A program made the position numbers and the translations under genes. A stretch of 8,029 bases of DNA from RBG-16-66-20 sp036560705. Its GTDB lineage: Bacteria; Pseudomonadota; Gammaproteobacteria; Burkholderiales; SG8-39. The stretch is from NCBI GenBank assembly GCA_036560705.1, contig DATBQR010000065.1, positions 1 to 8,029 of the forward strand. The letters run 5' to 3'. The notes under the pieces are model-generated. The model had not been told where the DNA came from. It was given only the letters and a program-made list of their open reading frames with translations, and ran no database searches. This document shows positions 1-8,029 of the stretch, piece by piece. How positions within the stretch are numbered: position 1 is the stretch's first letter; each line of letters begins with the position of its first letter.

Positions 1-1328
1 CCGACAGGGCCTTGCCCAGTGCGCACGCATTCATCGGCGGCGCAGCCGTGAAGATGGACGCCCAGTGCCAGCGCGGTTTCGCCGGTGTATTTCTGCGCGA
101 GCAGCGCGCCCAGCATTCCAGAAAGTACGTCGCCCATGCCGGCCGAGGCCATGCCGGGATTGCCGGAGGTGTTGATGTACCAGTGGCCGTCGCGGGCGGC
201 GATGATGCTGCCGTTTCCCTTGAGGACGACATGCGCGTTGAGGTTGGCGGACAGGGCGCGCGCGGCCTTGAGGCGATCTGCTTGCACGTTGGCGGTGGTT
301 TCGGCGAGCAGGCGTCCTGCCTCGGCCGGATGCGGCGTCAGCAGCGTGTCCGCTGCGCGCCGCGCGCAGCCTTTGCGCAGATCTTCGTTTTCGGCGATGA
401 GATTGAGCGCATCGGCATCCAGCACGCAGGGGATGTCGCTCGCCAGCACTGCGGCGAGCAGGGTTTCGGCGCGCTCGCCCTTGCCGAGACCCGGGCCGAT
501 GACGATGGCGTCGAGATCGAGGCCGAGCACGTCATCCGGATGGCGCAGCATGAGTTCGGGTGCTGCGGGATCGATGGATTGTTCTTCGAGCAGCCCGACG
601 TAGACGCGGCCGGCGCCGAGCTTGAGTGCCGCGCGCCCGACGAGCAGGGCGGCACCGGTCATGCCGGCAGCGCCGCCGATTACCGCTAGCGAGCCGGACA
701 TGCCTTTGTGGAAATTCCTCGGACGAGGCTTGAGGATATCGGCGAACAGGGCCGGCTCCACGACCCAGCCGTTTTCCGTCTTGATTGAAGAATCTTTCAG
801 AGACAAATCCGCAACGGAAATCCGGCCGCAATGGTCGGGCCCGTCGAGCGTGAGCAGTCCCGGCTTCAGGCCGATGAAGGTGATGGTGTGCGTGGCGCGG
901 ACCGCATGCCCCAGCACCCGGCCGGTGTCGGAATTCAATCCGCTGGGGATATCGAGCGCGAGCAGCGGGCAGGCTTGCGCGTTCGCGTAGTCGACCAGCT
1001 TCGCGTATTCGCCTTCGACCGGGCGGCTGAGGCCGATGCCGAACAGGCCGTCGACCACGAGGTTCCAGCGGACGTTTTGCGGGATTTCTTCGGGTTTTCC
1101 CACGAGGGAAACCCTGAAAAACTTTTCCTGTAGAAGCTTCGCGGCGATTTTCGCGTCGCCGCCGTTGTTGCCGGGTCCCGCGAGCACCAGCACGTCCTTG
1201 CCCTTGTCCGAGAGCAGGGTCGCCGCCAATTCGGCGGCAGCCGTTCCCGCGCGTTCCATGAGGGGCGCATCTCCGGCCGCCTGCTCGATGCGGCGAATAT
1301 CCTGGGTCAGGTAGACCGGCCGCGACAT
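1..1328 (-). CDS. nnr: Bifunctional NAD(P)HX epimerase / ADP-dependent NAD(P)HX dehydratase (partial, C-terminus beyond left edge)
   Basis: This enzyme repairs hydrated NADH and NADPH. The N-terminal YjeF-type domain interconverts the R and S epimers, and the C-terminal ribokinase-like domain dehydrates S-NAD(P)HX using ADP. I translated it by hand from ATG at 1328 to the window edge: 442 codons, no stop and no frameshift. Epimerase signatures are LMERAG (23-28), GPGNNGGD (51-58), VVDGLFGIGL (91-100) and LDIPSG (125-130). Dehydratase signatures are HKGMSGSLAVIGG (207-219), GPGLG (278-282), LDADALN (303-309), TPHPAE (331-336), VVLKGNGS (367-374) and the nucleotide-site loop GNPGMASAGMGDVLSG (389-404). 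Judging by the family's usual length of roughly 480-515 residues, only the last few dozen residues are missing. The loop between GGD and VVDG is unusually short, so the epimerase domain is compact. The start lies 1 nt after the stop of the upstream transferase gene, which suggests translational coupling. The catalytic assignment is family knowledge. Confidence 0.96.
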   Translation of the reverse strand, partial: MSRPVYLTQDIRRIEQAAGDAPLMERAGTAAAELAATLLSDKGKDVLVLAGPGNNGGDAKIAAKLLQEKFFRVSLVGKPEEIPQNVRWNLVVDGLFGIGLSRPVEGEYAKLVDYANAQACPLLALDIPSGLNSDTGRVLGHAVRATHTITFIGLKPGLLTLDGPDHCGRISVADLSLKDSSIKTENGWVVEPALFADILKPRPRNFHKGMSGSLAVIGGAAGMTGAALLVGRAALKLGAGRVYVGLLEEQSIDPAAPELMLRHPDDVLGLDLDAIVIGPGLGKGERAETLLAAVLASDIPCVLDADALNLIAENEDLRKGCARRAADTLLTPHPAEAGRLLAETTANVQADRLKAARALSANLNAHVVLKGNGSIIAARDGHWYINTSGNPGMASAGMGDVLSGMLGALLAQKYTGETALALGVHLHGCAADECVRTGQGPV

Positions 1329-1332
1329 CTCA
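1326..1332 (-). other. TGAGATG stop/start junction between transferase and nnr
   Basis: On the minus strand the TGA stop of the glutathione transferase (1332-1330) is followed by a single G and then the ATG of nnr (1328-1326). I see no good Shine-Dalgarno sequence just upstream of this ATG, so re-initiation by ribosomes finishing the transferase is the likely way nnr is translated. The coupling is inferred from geometry. Confidence 0.75.
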
Positions 1333-2013
1333 TTTCAGCAATTCGTACTTGCCGCCTTTTTCGAGCGCGCGCAGGTACGCGGGGCGCGCGTGGATGTTCT
1401 TCAGGAACGCCCACAGCTTCGGCCGCTTCTCGTCCAGCCCGCCGCGCACGGACGCCGCCTCGAGCGGAAAGCTCATCTGGATGTCCGCGGCGCTGAATTG
1501 CGCGCCGGCGAACCAGGCGGACTTGCCCAGCTCGCCTTCCATGAAATCGAGGATGCGGTTGATGTTCGGCATGACGAAGCCGCTCTTTGCCTTGCCGGCG
1601 ATGGCGCGCGCGACCGGGCGGACGAAGAAAGGCATCGGTCCGGATTCCAGGCGGTCGAAAATGAGCTTCATCAGCAGCGGCGGCATCGCCGAGCCTTCGG
1701 CGAAGTGCATCCAGTAGGTGTAGCGCAGGCGTTCAGGCGTGCCGATGGCCGGCGCCAGCGAGGGGGACGAATTGCGGCCGCCGTATTTTTCGGCCAGGTA
1801 CTCGACGATCGCGCCGGACTCGGCGATGGTCAGGCCGCCGTCGCTGATCACCGGCGATTTGCCGAGCGGATGCACCGCGCGCAGTTCCGGCGGCGCGAGC
1901 ATGGTCTCAGCATTGCGCTGGTAGGGCTTGATTTCGTAAGGGACGCCGAGCTCCTCCAGCAGCCAGAGCACGCGCTGCGAGCGGGAGTTGTTCAGGTGGT
2001 GGACGATGATCAC
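1330..2013 (-). CDS. Glutathione S-transferase, GTT1-like
   Basis: A 227-residue cytosolic glutathione S-transferase, the normal length for the family. It would conjugate glutathione to electrophiles or reduce peroxides; the substrate cannot be read from sequence. The N-terminal thioredoxin-fold domain (about 1-80) carries HHLNNSRSQRVLWLLEELG near the start, where Ser10 or Ser12 is the likely glutathione-activating residue. It also has HPLGKSPV (48-55) with the cis-Pro at 54, and the glutathione gamma-glutamyl-binding ESG (65-67). The C-terminal helical domain (about 90-220) has the SAAD N-capping box in FSAADIQMSFP. The HHLNNSRSQR and HPLGKSP patterns resemble the yeast Gtt1 branch. The start is GTG at 2013, supported by a strong GGAGGG ribosome site 9 nt upstream. 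The gene sits between the flavoprotein (37-bp gap) and nnr (1-bp gap), which suggests a shared transcript. Confidence 0.95.
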   Translation of the reverse strand: MIIVHHLNNSRSQRVLWLLEELGVPYEIKPYQRNAETMLAPPELRAVHPLGKSPVISDGGLTIAESGAIVEYLAEKYGGRNSSPSLAPAIGTPERLRYTYWMHFAEGSAMPPLLMKLIFDRLESGPMPFFVRPVARAIAGKAKSGFVMPNINRILDFMEGELGKSAWFAGAQFSAADIQMSFPLEAASVRGGLDEKRPKLWAFLKNIHARPAYLRALEKGGKYELLK

Positions 2014-2022
2014 GGTCGAAGG

Positions 2023-2028
2023 CCCTCC
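2023..2028 (-). promoter_or_regulatory. Ribosome binding site fixing the GTG start of the transferase
   Basis: The minus strand reads GGAGGG, then a 9-nt spacer, then GTG. This is a near-ideal Shine-Dalgarno sequence. It decides the start, because no ATG lies near this position in frame and the protein begins exactly where GTT1-like transferases usually do. Confidence 0.8.
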
Positions 2029-2050
2029 GGAAAACCGGGATGCTGCGGAT

Positions 2051-3145
2051 TCAATGCCTCAATAGTGCCGCCACATCATCGGCGAGCGCGAGCGAGGCTG
2101 TCAATCCGGGCGATTCGATGCCGAACAGGTTCACCAGCCCGGCGACGCCGTGCTCGGCCGGGCCCTGGATCACGAAATCGGCCGCCGGCTCCCGCGGCCC
2201 GGAAATCTTCGGACGGATGCCGGCATAGCCCGGCGCGAGCGCGCCGTCGGCGAGCGCAGGCCAGTAGCGCCGGATCGCCGCGTAGAAGCTATCGGCGCGC
2301 CGCGGATCCACGGCATAGTCGATGCGTTCCACCCACTCGACGTCCGGCCCGAAGCGCGCCTGGCCGGCGAGGTCCAGCGTGACGTGCACGCCCAGGCCGC
2401 CGGGTTCGGGCACCGGGTACACCAGCCGCGAAAAGGGCGGCCGGCCGGTGAGCGAGTAGTAATTGCCCTTGGCGTAGAACTCCGGAGCAATTTTCCCGGC
2501 CGGGAAGCCTTCGATCAGGCGCGCGACGCTCGGCGCGCGCAGGCCCGCGCTGTTGACGAGGATGGATGTTTTTATTTTTGTTTCGCCCACCTGGAGTTCA
2601 AAATCCGGGCCGGTAAAAACAGCCCTTTTCAGCGAACTCTTCAGGGCCAGCATGGCTCCCGCCGCCTCCGCATCGCCCAGATAGGCCAGCATCAGAGCGT
2701 GGCTGTCGATGATCCCGGTCGACGGCGAGTGCAGCGCGGCGACGCAGCGCAGCGCCGGCTCCATGCGCATGGCTTCGGCCGCCGGGATTTCGGCCACGTC
2801 GGCAACCCCGTTTTCGTGCGCCCTTTTCCGGATTCCCTTCAGCTCGGCAACCTGGCCTTCATGGGTCGCGACGATCAGCTTGCCGCTGCGCCGGTACGGG
2901 ACCCCGTGCTCGTCGCAGTAGGCGTAGAGGCGCTTGCGCCCCTCGACGCAGGCGCGCGCCTTGAGCGATCCCTTCGGGTAGTAGATCCCGGCGTGGATGA
3001 CCTCGGAATTGCGCGAGCTGGTGTGGGTGCCGATCGCTTCCTCGGCCTCGAGGATCACCACCTCGCGGCCGGACCGGGCCAGCGCCCGCGCCACCGCGAG
3101 CCCGACTACGCCGGCCCCGACCACGACGCATTCGACCTTGTCCAT
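2051..3145 (-). CDS. FAD-dependent oxidoreductase, L-2-hydroxyglutarate dehydrogenase/oxidase type
   Basis: A 364-residue flavoprotein of the DAO/GlpD-like superfamily. The N-terminal Rossmann fold has GAGVVG at 10-15 and an acidic residue after the second strand (E33 in VVILEAE) that would bind the FAD ribose. The segment SSRNSEVIHAGIYYPKGSLK (43-62) and the C-terminal NLFGIESPGLTASLA are characteristic of L-2-hydroxyglutarate dehydrogenases and the bacterial oxidase LhgO. The likely role is oxidation of L-2-hydroxyglutarate, a side product of malate dehydrogenase, to 2-oxoglutarate with electrons passed to the quinone pool or oxygen. The substrate is an inference: close relatives act on other 2-hydroxy acids or amines. 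It is slightly shorter than LhgO, which is about 400 residues. The start is ATG at 3145, with no clear Shine-Dalgarno upstream, and the gene is first in the leftward operon. A cluster of rare A-rich codons encodes residues 188-193. Confidence 0.9.
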   Translation of the reverse strand: MDKVECVVVGAGVVGLAVARALARSGREVVILEAEEAIGTHTSSRNSEVIHAGIYYPKGSLKARACVEGRKRLYAYCDEHGVPYRRSGKLIVATHEGQVAELKGIRKRAHENGVADVAEIPAAEAMRMEPALRCVAALHSPSTGIIDSHALMLAYLGDAEAAGAMLALKSSLKRAVFTGPDFELQVGETKIKTSILVNSAGLRAPSVARLIEGFPAGKIAPEFYAKGNYYSLTGRPPFSRLVYPVPEPGGLGVHVTLDLAGQARFGPDVEWVERIDYAVDPRRADSFYAAIRRYWPALADGALAPGYAGIRPKISGPREPAADFVIQGPAEHGVAGLVNLFGIESPGLTASLALADDVAALLRH

Positions 3146-3290
3146 GAATTACGTTTTCTGACGCTTTTGCAGGGAGGGGAGCATGCCGGGACTGCGATTG
3201 TAAGGGCTGGCCCCGGCGTTTCGCTTACCCGCCGCCCCGCTGGCTATAATAGGAAGCTACTTAGACCCGCCGCCCAAAACCAACAATAGC
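3146..3290. promoter_or_regulatory. Divergent intergenic region between the leftward and rightward operons
   Basis: These 145 bp separate two divergent start codons and must hold the promoters for both directions. Rightward, there is a perfect TATAAT at 3245-3250. Leftward, candidates are TACAAT (minus strand, 3202-3197) and TATTAT (minus strand, 3251-3246), the second lying on top of the rightward -10. Neither has a convincing -35. If the TATTAT is used, the two promoters would compete. I see no riboswitch, tRNA or clear operator palindrome. A weak inverted pair, GCCGGG at 3185-3190 and CCCGGC at 3212-3217, has too long a loop to call a terminator. Confidence 0.6.
3245..3250 (+). promoter_or_regulatory. 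Candidate sigma-70 -10 element for the AsmA-like gene
   Basis: TATAAT matches the consensus exactly in otherwise very GC-rich DNA, 40 bp before the proposed TTG start. Transcription would begin near 3256-3257, giving a leader of about 34 nt. No -35 close to TTGACA sits 16-18 bp upstream (the sequence there is around CGCTTA), so the promoter may be weak or activator-dependent. Confidence 0.5.
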
Positions 3291-6200
3291 TTGAATCTCT
3301 CCGCGATCTTCTCCAAGACCGGCAAGGGCGTGCAGGAAGCCTCCGGCAAGACCAGCCAGCTGTCGCGCGGCGACAGGACGGTGCTTTCGGCGATCGACGG
3401 CAAGACCTCGCTCGCCGAGGTGCAGAAGAAATTCGAAAAGCTCGCCGGGCCGAAGTTCGAGGCGCTGATCCAGCAGCTGGACAAGGACGGTTTCATCCGC
3501 GAGGTGTCTTCGGGTTCGGCATCCGCTGCGCCGACGACCCGGCCCGCGGCGACGCCGACCCGGCCCGCGGCGACGCCGGCCCGGCCCGCGCCGCCGCCGA
3601 GCGGCGGCGACGACGACATGGATTTCACCCAGGCGATCAAGCTGCCGCCCAGGCCCGCCGCGCCGCCGCCCGCCGCCAAGCCGCCGCTGGTCGATCTCGC
3701 GGCCGCGTCGCGCGCCGAGGCGGAGCGCAAGGCGAAAGAGCAGGAGGCGTTCAACTACAAGGCGCGGCAGGAAGCCGAGGCGAAAGCGGAGGCCGAAGCC
3801 AAGATCAAGGCGCGCGCCGCCGCCGAGGCCAGGGTCAGGGCCGAAGCGGAGGCGAGGGCCAAGGCAGAAGCCGACGCGAAGGCGGCCGCCGAGGCGAAAG
3901 GCCGCGCCGATGCGGAAGCCAAGGCGCGGGCCGAGTCCGACACCAGGACGCGGGCGGAATCCGATGCCAAGGTCAAGGCGGCGCGCGAAGCCGCGCTGCG
4001 GATGGCGGCCGATGCCAAGGCGAAAACCGACGCGGCGGCCGAGCGGGAGCGCGAGGCCAACGAGCGCGCGCGCAAGGAGTCCGAGGACAAGGCGCGGCTT
4101 GAAGCCGACCTGAACGCGAAGCTCGGGGAAGAGCGCAAGGCGCGCGAGGACGCGGAGCGGCGCGCACGCGAGGCGGCGGACCAGACGCGCCGCGAGATCG
4201 AGGAGAAGGCCAAGCGGGACGCGGAGGAGCTGCGCCTGCGCCTCGAGGCCGAGATGAAGGCCAAGCTCGAGGAAGAGCGCAAGAAGCGCGAGGAAGAGGA
4301 CCGCAAGCGGCGCGAGGAGGACGAGCGCCGCCGCAAGGAGGAGGACGAGCGCAGGGCGAAGGAAGACGCCGAACGGCGCGCCCGCGAGGAAGCCGACAAG
4401 AAGCGCCGCGAAGAGGATGACCGGCGTCGCAAGGAGGAGGACGAGCGGCGCACGAAGGAAGAGGCGGAGCGCCGCGCAAAAGAGGAGGCGGACAAGAAGC
4501 GCCGCGAGGAGGACGAACAGAAACGGCGCGCGGAGGAGGATGCCCGGCGCAAGGCCGACGACGAACGGCGCGCGAAAGACGCTGCCGAACGGCGCGCGAA
4601 GGAAGAGGCGGAACGCCGCGCCCGCGATGAAGAGGACCGCAAACGGCGCAAGGAAGAGGACGAGCGTCACGCGAAGGCGGATGCCGAGCGGCGCGCAAAG
4701 GAAGACGCGGACCGGCGCAGGCGCGGCGAGGACGAGGCGAAGGCGCGCGCATCGCAGTCGGCGTCGTTCCCGGCGATCGAGCCTGTCTCCCCCGCGCCGC
4801 CGCCAGCCGCGTCCTCGGGCAGCGATATCGGCGATTCGCTGCTCGCCGACCTCGATTCATTCACCCAGCGGGAGGACGAAGAGGCCAAGGCGAAGGAAGA
4901 GGCGGAACGCAAGGCCAAGGAAGAGGCCGCGCGCAAGGCCAAGGCGGAAGCCGAGCGCAAGGCGAAAGAGGAAGCGGACAAGAAGCGGCGCGAGGAAGAG
5001 GATCGTCGCCGCAAAGAGGAGGAAGAGCGCCGCGCGCAGGAGGAAGCCGAGCGCAGGGCGAAGGAGGAAGAGGAGCAGCGCAGGCAGGAGGAGGCCGAGC
5101 GCAAGCGCAAGGCGAAGGATGCGCTGGCGGCCAAGCAGGCCGAGGAGAAGGCCAAGGCCGCGCAGCGGACGAGCGCGGCCGGGAAGGGCGCCGGCGATGA
5201 CGACATCGGGGTTTCGGACGAAGACCTCGACATGGACGACATCAAGAGCGACCAGAAGGTGCTGGCGAAAACGGCGCGCAAGGCGGCGCTCGAACAGCCC
5301 TCGGTGTCGTCGGTTACGGCGCGCCGGCCCAGAAAATGGGGCAAGCCCGCGGCGATCGCGTTGTTCGTGCTGCTGATCGCCGGGGTCGGCGCCTTGCAGG
5401 TCATGCCGATCTCCACCGCGGAATACGAAAAGGCCGCCTCGGATGCGATCGGCGCGCCGGTGAAGATCGCCTCGGCGCGGCTGTCGGTGCTCACCGGGGT
5501 CGAGCTCAGGTTCGAAGGCGTCTCGGTCGGCAGCGCGGTGAAGATCGGGCTGGTGCGCGGTTCCCCCGAGATCGGCTCGCTGTTCGGCGCCCGCAAGGCG
5601 TTCAGCCGGCTCGAACTCGAGGGCGTCTCGGTGTCGCAGTCGCAGCTCGCCGACGCCGTGCTGGGCAAGGTCTCGGGCGACAACTTCCGCGTCGGGCGCA
5701 TCGTCATCAAGCAGGCGAAGCTCGACGGCCCGCTGGCGCTGCCGGCGATGGACATCGAGGCCGCGGTTTCGGGCGACGGCTCGCTGCAATCGGTGAAGCT
5801 CACCGGCGGCGACAAGCTGAGCGTGCAGCTGTCGCCGAAAGGCAAGGACATCGGCTTCGAGATCAGCGCCGCCAGCCTGGCGCTGCCGTTCGTGCCGGCG
5901 CTCACGCTGGTGGATTTCGGCATGAAGGGCACCGCCAACCGCGACGGCGTGACGACCTCCGAATTCGACGGCCGCGCCTTCGACGGGGTCATCAGCGGCA
6001 CCGCGAAAATCCGCTGGGGCGCGAACTGGAACGTCGACGGCGAGGTGAAGGTGCGCGCCGTGAAGGTCGCCGTATTCGCGCCGGCTCTGGTGTCGGAAGG
6101 CAAGGTCGAGGGCCGCGCCGCCTACTCGATGAGCGGCAGCACCCCGGCCGGCCTGTACGAAGGCGCGCGGGTGCAGGGCGATTTCAAGATCGAGCAGGGC

Positions 6201-6487
6201 GTGCTCGGCAGCTTCGACTTGACGCGGGCGCTGCAGACCGGCGGCGCGCAGACCAGCGGCAGGACGATATTCTCCGAGCTGACGGGGCAGGGGGTCTACG
6301 ACAAGGGCGCCATCCAGATCCGCAACGTGGCGATCACGGCGGGCGCCATGAACGCGGGCGCGAGCCTGGATATCGACGCCAACGGCGGCCTGTCGGGGCG
6401 GATTGCCGCGGACGTGAAGGCGGCGACCCAGACGCTGCGCGCGACGCTCAACCTTTCGGGCAAGGTCCAGGACCCCGTGATCAGGAA

Positions 6488-6491
<4 letters not shown>
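3291..6491 (+). CDS. AsmA-like membrane protein with a long cytosolic charged-helix rod
   Basis: A 1066-residue protein that I recognise only in part. Residues 1-72 form a small helical, possibly winged-helix-like module (VLSAIDGKTSLAEV, then LDKDGFIREV). A Pro/Ala-rich linker spans 73-138 with an acidic patch at 107-111. Residues 139-487 and 527-628 are Glu/Lys/Arg/Ala/Asp-rich and nearly free of Gly and Pro, as in coiled coils or single alpha-helices. Acidic linkers lie at about 509-526 and 636-654. RRPRKWGK (678-685) precedes one membrane helix (687-707), so the positive-inside rule puts the N-terminal two-thirds in the cytoplasm. Residues 708-1066 are beta-rich and AsmA-like, ending in TLNLSGKVQDPVIRK, and would be periplasmic. 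The AsmA family includes inner-membrane-anchored proteins implicated in lipid transport to the outer membrane. The start is TTG: no ATG occurs in frame until residue 110, and an in-frame TAA lies at 3201. No Shine-Dalgarno is visible. The rod could make automated tools mislabel it as TolA or IF-2. Confidence 0.88.
3535..3590 (+). repeat. 21-bp tandem repeat encoding TRPAATP
   Basis: A 21-bp unit occurs twice exactly (3535-3555 and 3556-3576), followed by a 14-bp partial third copy with one mismatch (3577-3590). It encodes TRPAATP-type heptapeptides in the Pro/Ala linker of the AsmA-like protein. The unit is a multiple of three, so gain or loss of copies would change linker length without breaking the frame. 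Confidence 0.85.
3705..5174 (+). repeat. Low-complexity region encoding the Glu/Lys/Arg/Ala helical rod
   Basis: Codons here are overwhelmingly GAG, GAA, AAG, GCG, GCC, CGC and GAC. The first half (about 3708-4080) is Ala/Glu/Lys-rich with runs such as AEAKAEAEAK. The second half (about 4080-4750) is Glu/Arg/Lys/Asp-rich with REEDERRRKEEDERR patterns. A linker at about 4750-4868 interrupts the rod, which then resumes to about 5174. The i to i+4 alternation of acidic and basic residues is typical of single alpha-helices. The same composition leaves the opposite strand free of stops for long stretches, which creates spurious antisense reading frames. Confidence 0.85.
4326..4517 (+). repeat. Two tandem 96-bp units (32 residues each) in the rod
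   Basis: Units at 4326-4421 and 4422-4517 each encode 32 residues starting RRRKEEDERR and ending ADKKRREED followed by D or E. They differ at only a few residues (AKED versus TKEE, REE versus KEE). The DNA differs mainly at synonymous third positions, so the duplication is not very recent or has been diversified. Degenerate copies continue downstream and reappear in the second helix at about 4960-5060. Confidence 0.8.

Positions 6492-8029
<1,538 letters not shown>

Noticed and set aside
12..689. 225-codon plus-strand frame in the left part
   Set aside because: It is antisense to the dehydratase domain of Nnr, whose motifs are unambiguous on the minus strand.
3185..3217. Inverted pair GCCGGG/CCCGGC as a terminator or operator
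   Set aside because: The arms are only 6 bp with a loop of about 21 nt and no T-run follows. Such pairs are expected by chance in DNA this rich in G and C.
2150..3289. 379-codon plus-strand frame opposite the flavoprotein
   Set aside because: This is the GC-rich complement of the FAD enzyme, which has clear Rossmann and C-terminal motifs on the minus strand.
3261..4670. Very long reading frame on the minus strand (469 codons) opposite the rod, plus another at 3755-4651
   Set aside because: They are mirror images of GAG, AAG, GCG and CGC codons, whose complements cannot form stop codons. The products are monotonous Leu/Ala/Arg/Ser strings with no domain, and no ribosome site is evident.
3705..5174. 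TolA or translation factor IF-2 identity for the large protein based on its Ala/Glu/Lys/Arg-rich segment
   Set aside because: The similarity is compositional only. There is no G domain as in IF-2, and the membrane helix follows the rod rather than preceding it as in TolA.
4667..6103. 478-codon minus-strand reading frame across the second helix and AsmA-like region
   Set aside because: It is antisense to a well-supported coding frame, its composition is Ser/Ala-rich without a recognisable fold, and the plus strand carries a coherent membrane helix and AsmA-like domain.

Overview
The window is GC-rich, densely coding bacterial DNA. Its protein sequences (Nnr, a GTT1-like glutathione transferase, an L-2-hydroxyglutarate-oxidase-type flavoprotein, and a large single-chain PurL very close to the enterobacterial enzyme) look proteobacterial, most likely betaproteobacterial. 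That taxonomic call is my inference from protein resemblance; the window has no rRNA or other marker to confirm it. There are no tRNA or rRNA genes, insertion sequences, CRISPR arrays or phage genes. It reads as core chromosome with one unusual gene.

Layout. The left part (1-3145) is a leftward, tightly packed set of three genes, transcribed from about 3145 towards 1: a FAD-dependent L-2-hydroxyglutarate-oxidase-like enzyme, a GTT1-like glutathione S-transferase, and the bifunctional NAD(P)HX epimerase/dehydratase Nnr, which runs off the left edge. Gaps are 37 bp and 1 bp, so this is very probably one operon. Two of the three belong to families known for metabolite repair (removal of L-2-hydroxyglutarate; repair of hydrated NAD(P)H) and the third to a detoxification family, so a damage-control operon is a reasonable reading.

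A 145-bp divergent intergenic region (3146-3290) holds a perfect TATAAT -10 element for the rightward side and only weak candidates for the leftward side.

The right part (3291-8029) is transcribed rightward. The first gene encodes a 1066-residue protein of striking architecture: a small N-terminal helical module, a Pro/Ala linker, about 350 and then about 100 residues of Glu/Lys/Arg/Ala-rich predicted helix separated by an acidic linker, a third acidic linker, one transmembrane helix, and a C-terminal AsmA-like domain predicted to be periplasmic. Its stop codon overlaps by 4 nt (GTGA) the start of purL, the purine-synthesis enzyme FGAM synthase. The first 514 residues of purL lie in the window and the gene runs off the right edge.

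The most interesting item is the AsmA-like protein with a very long cytosolic charged rod. I did not find a wholly new defence system or mobile system here.
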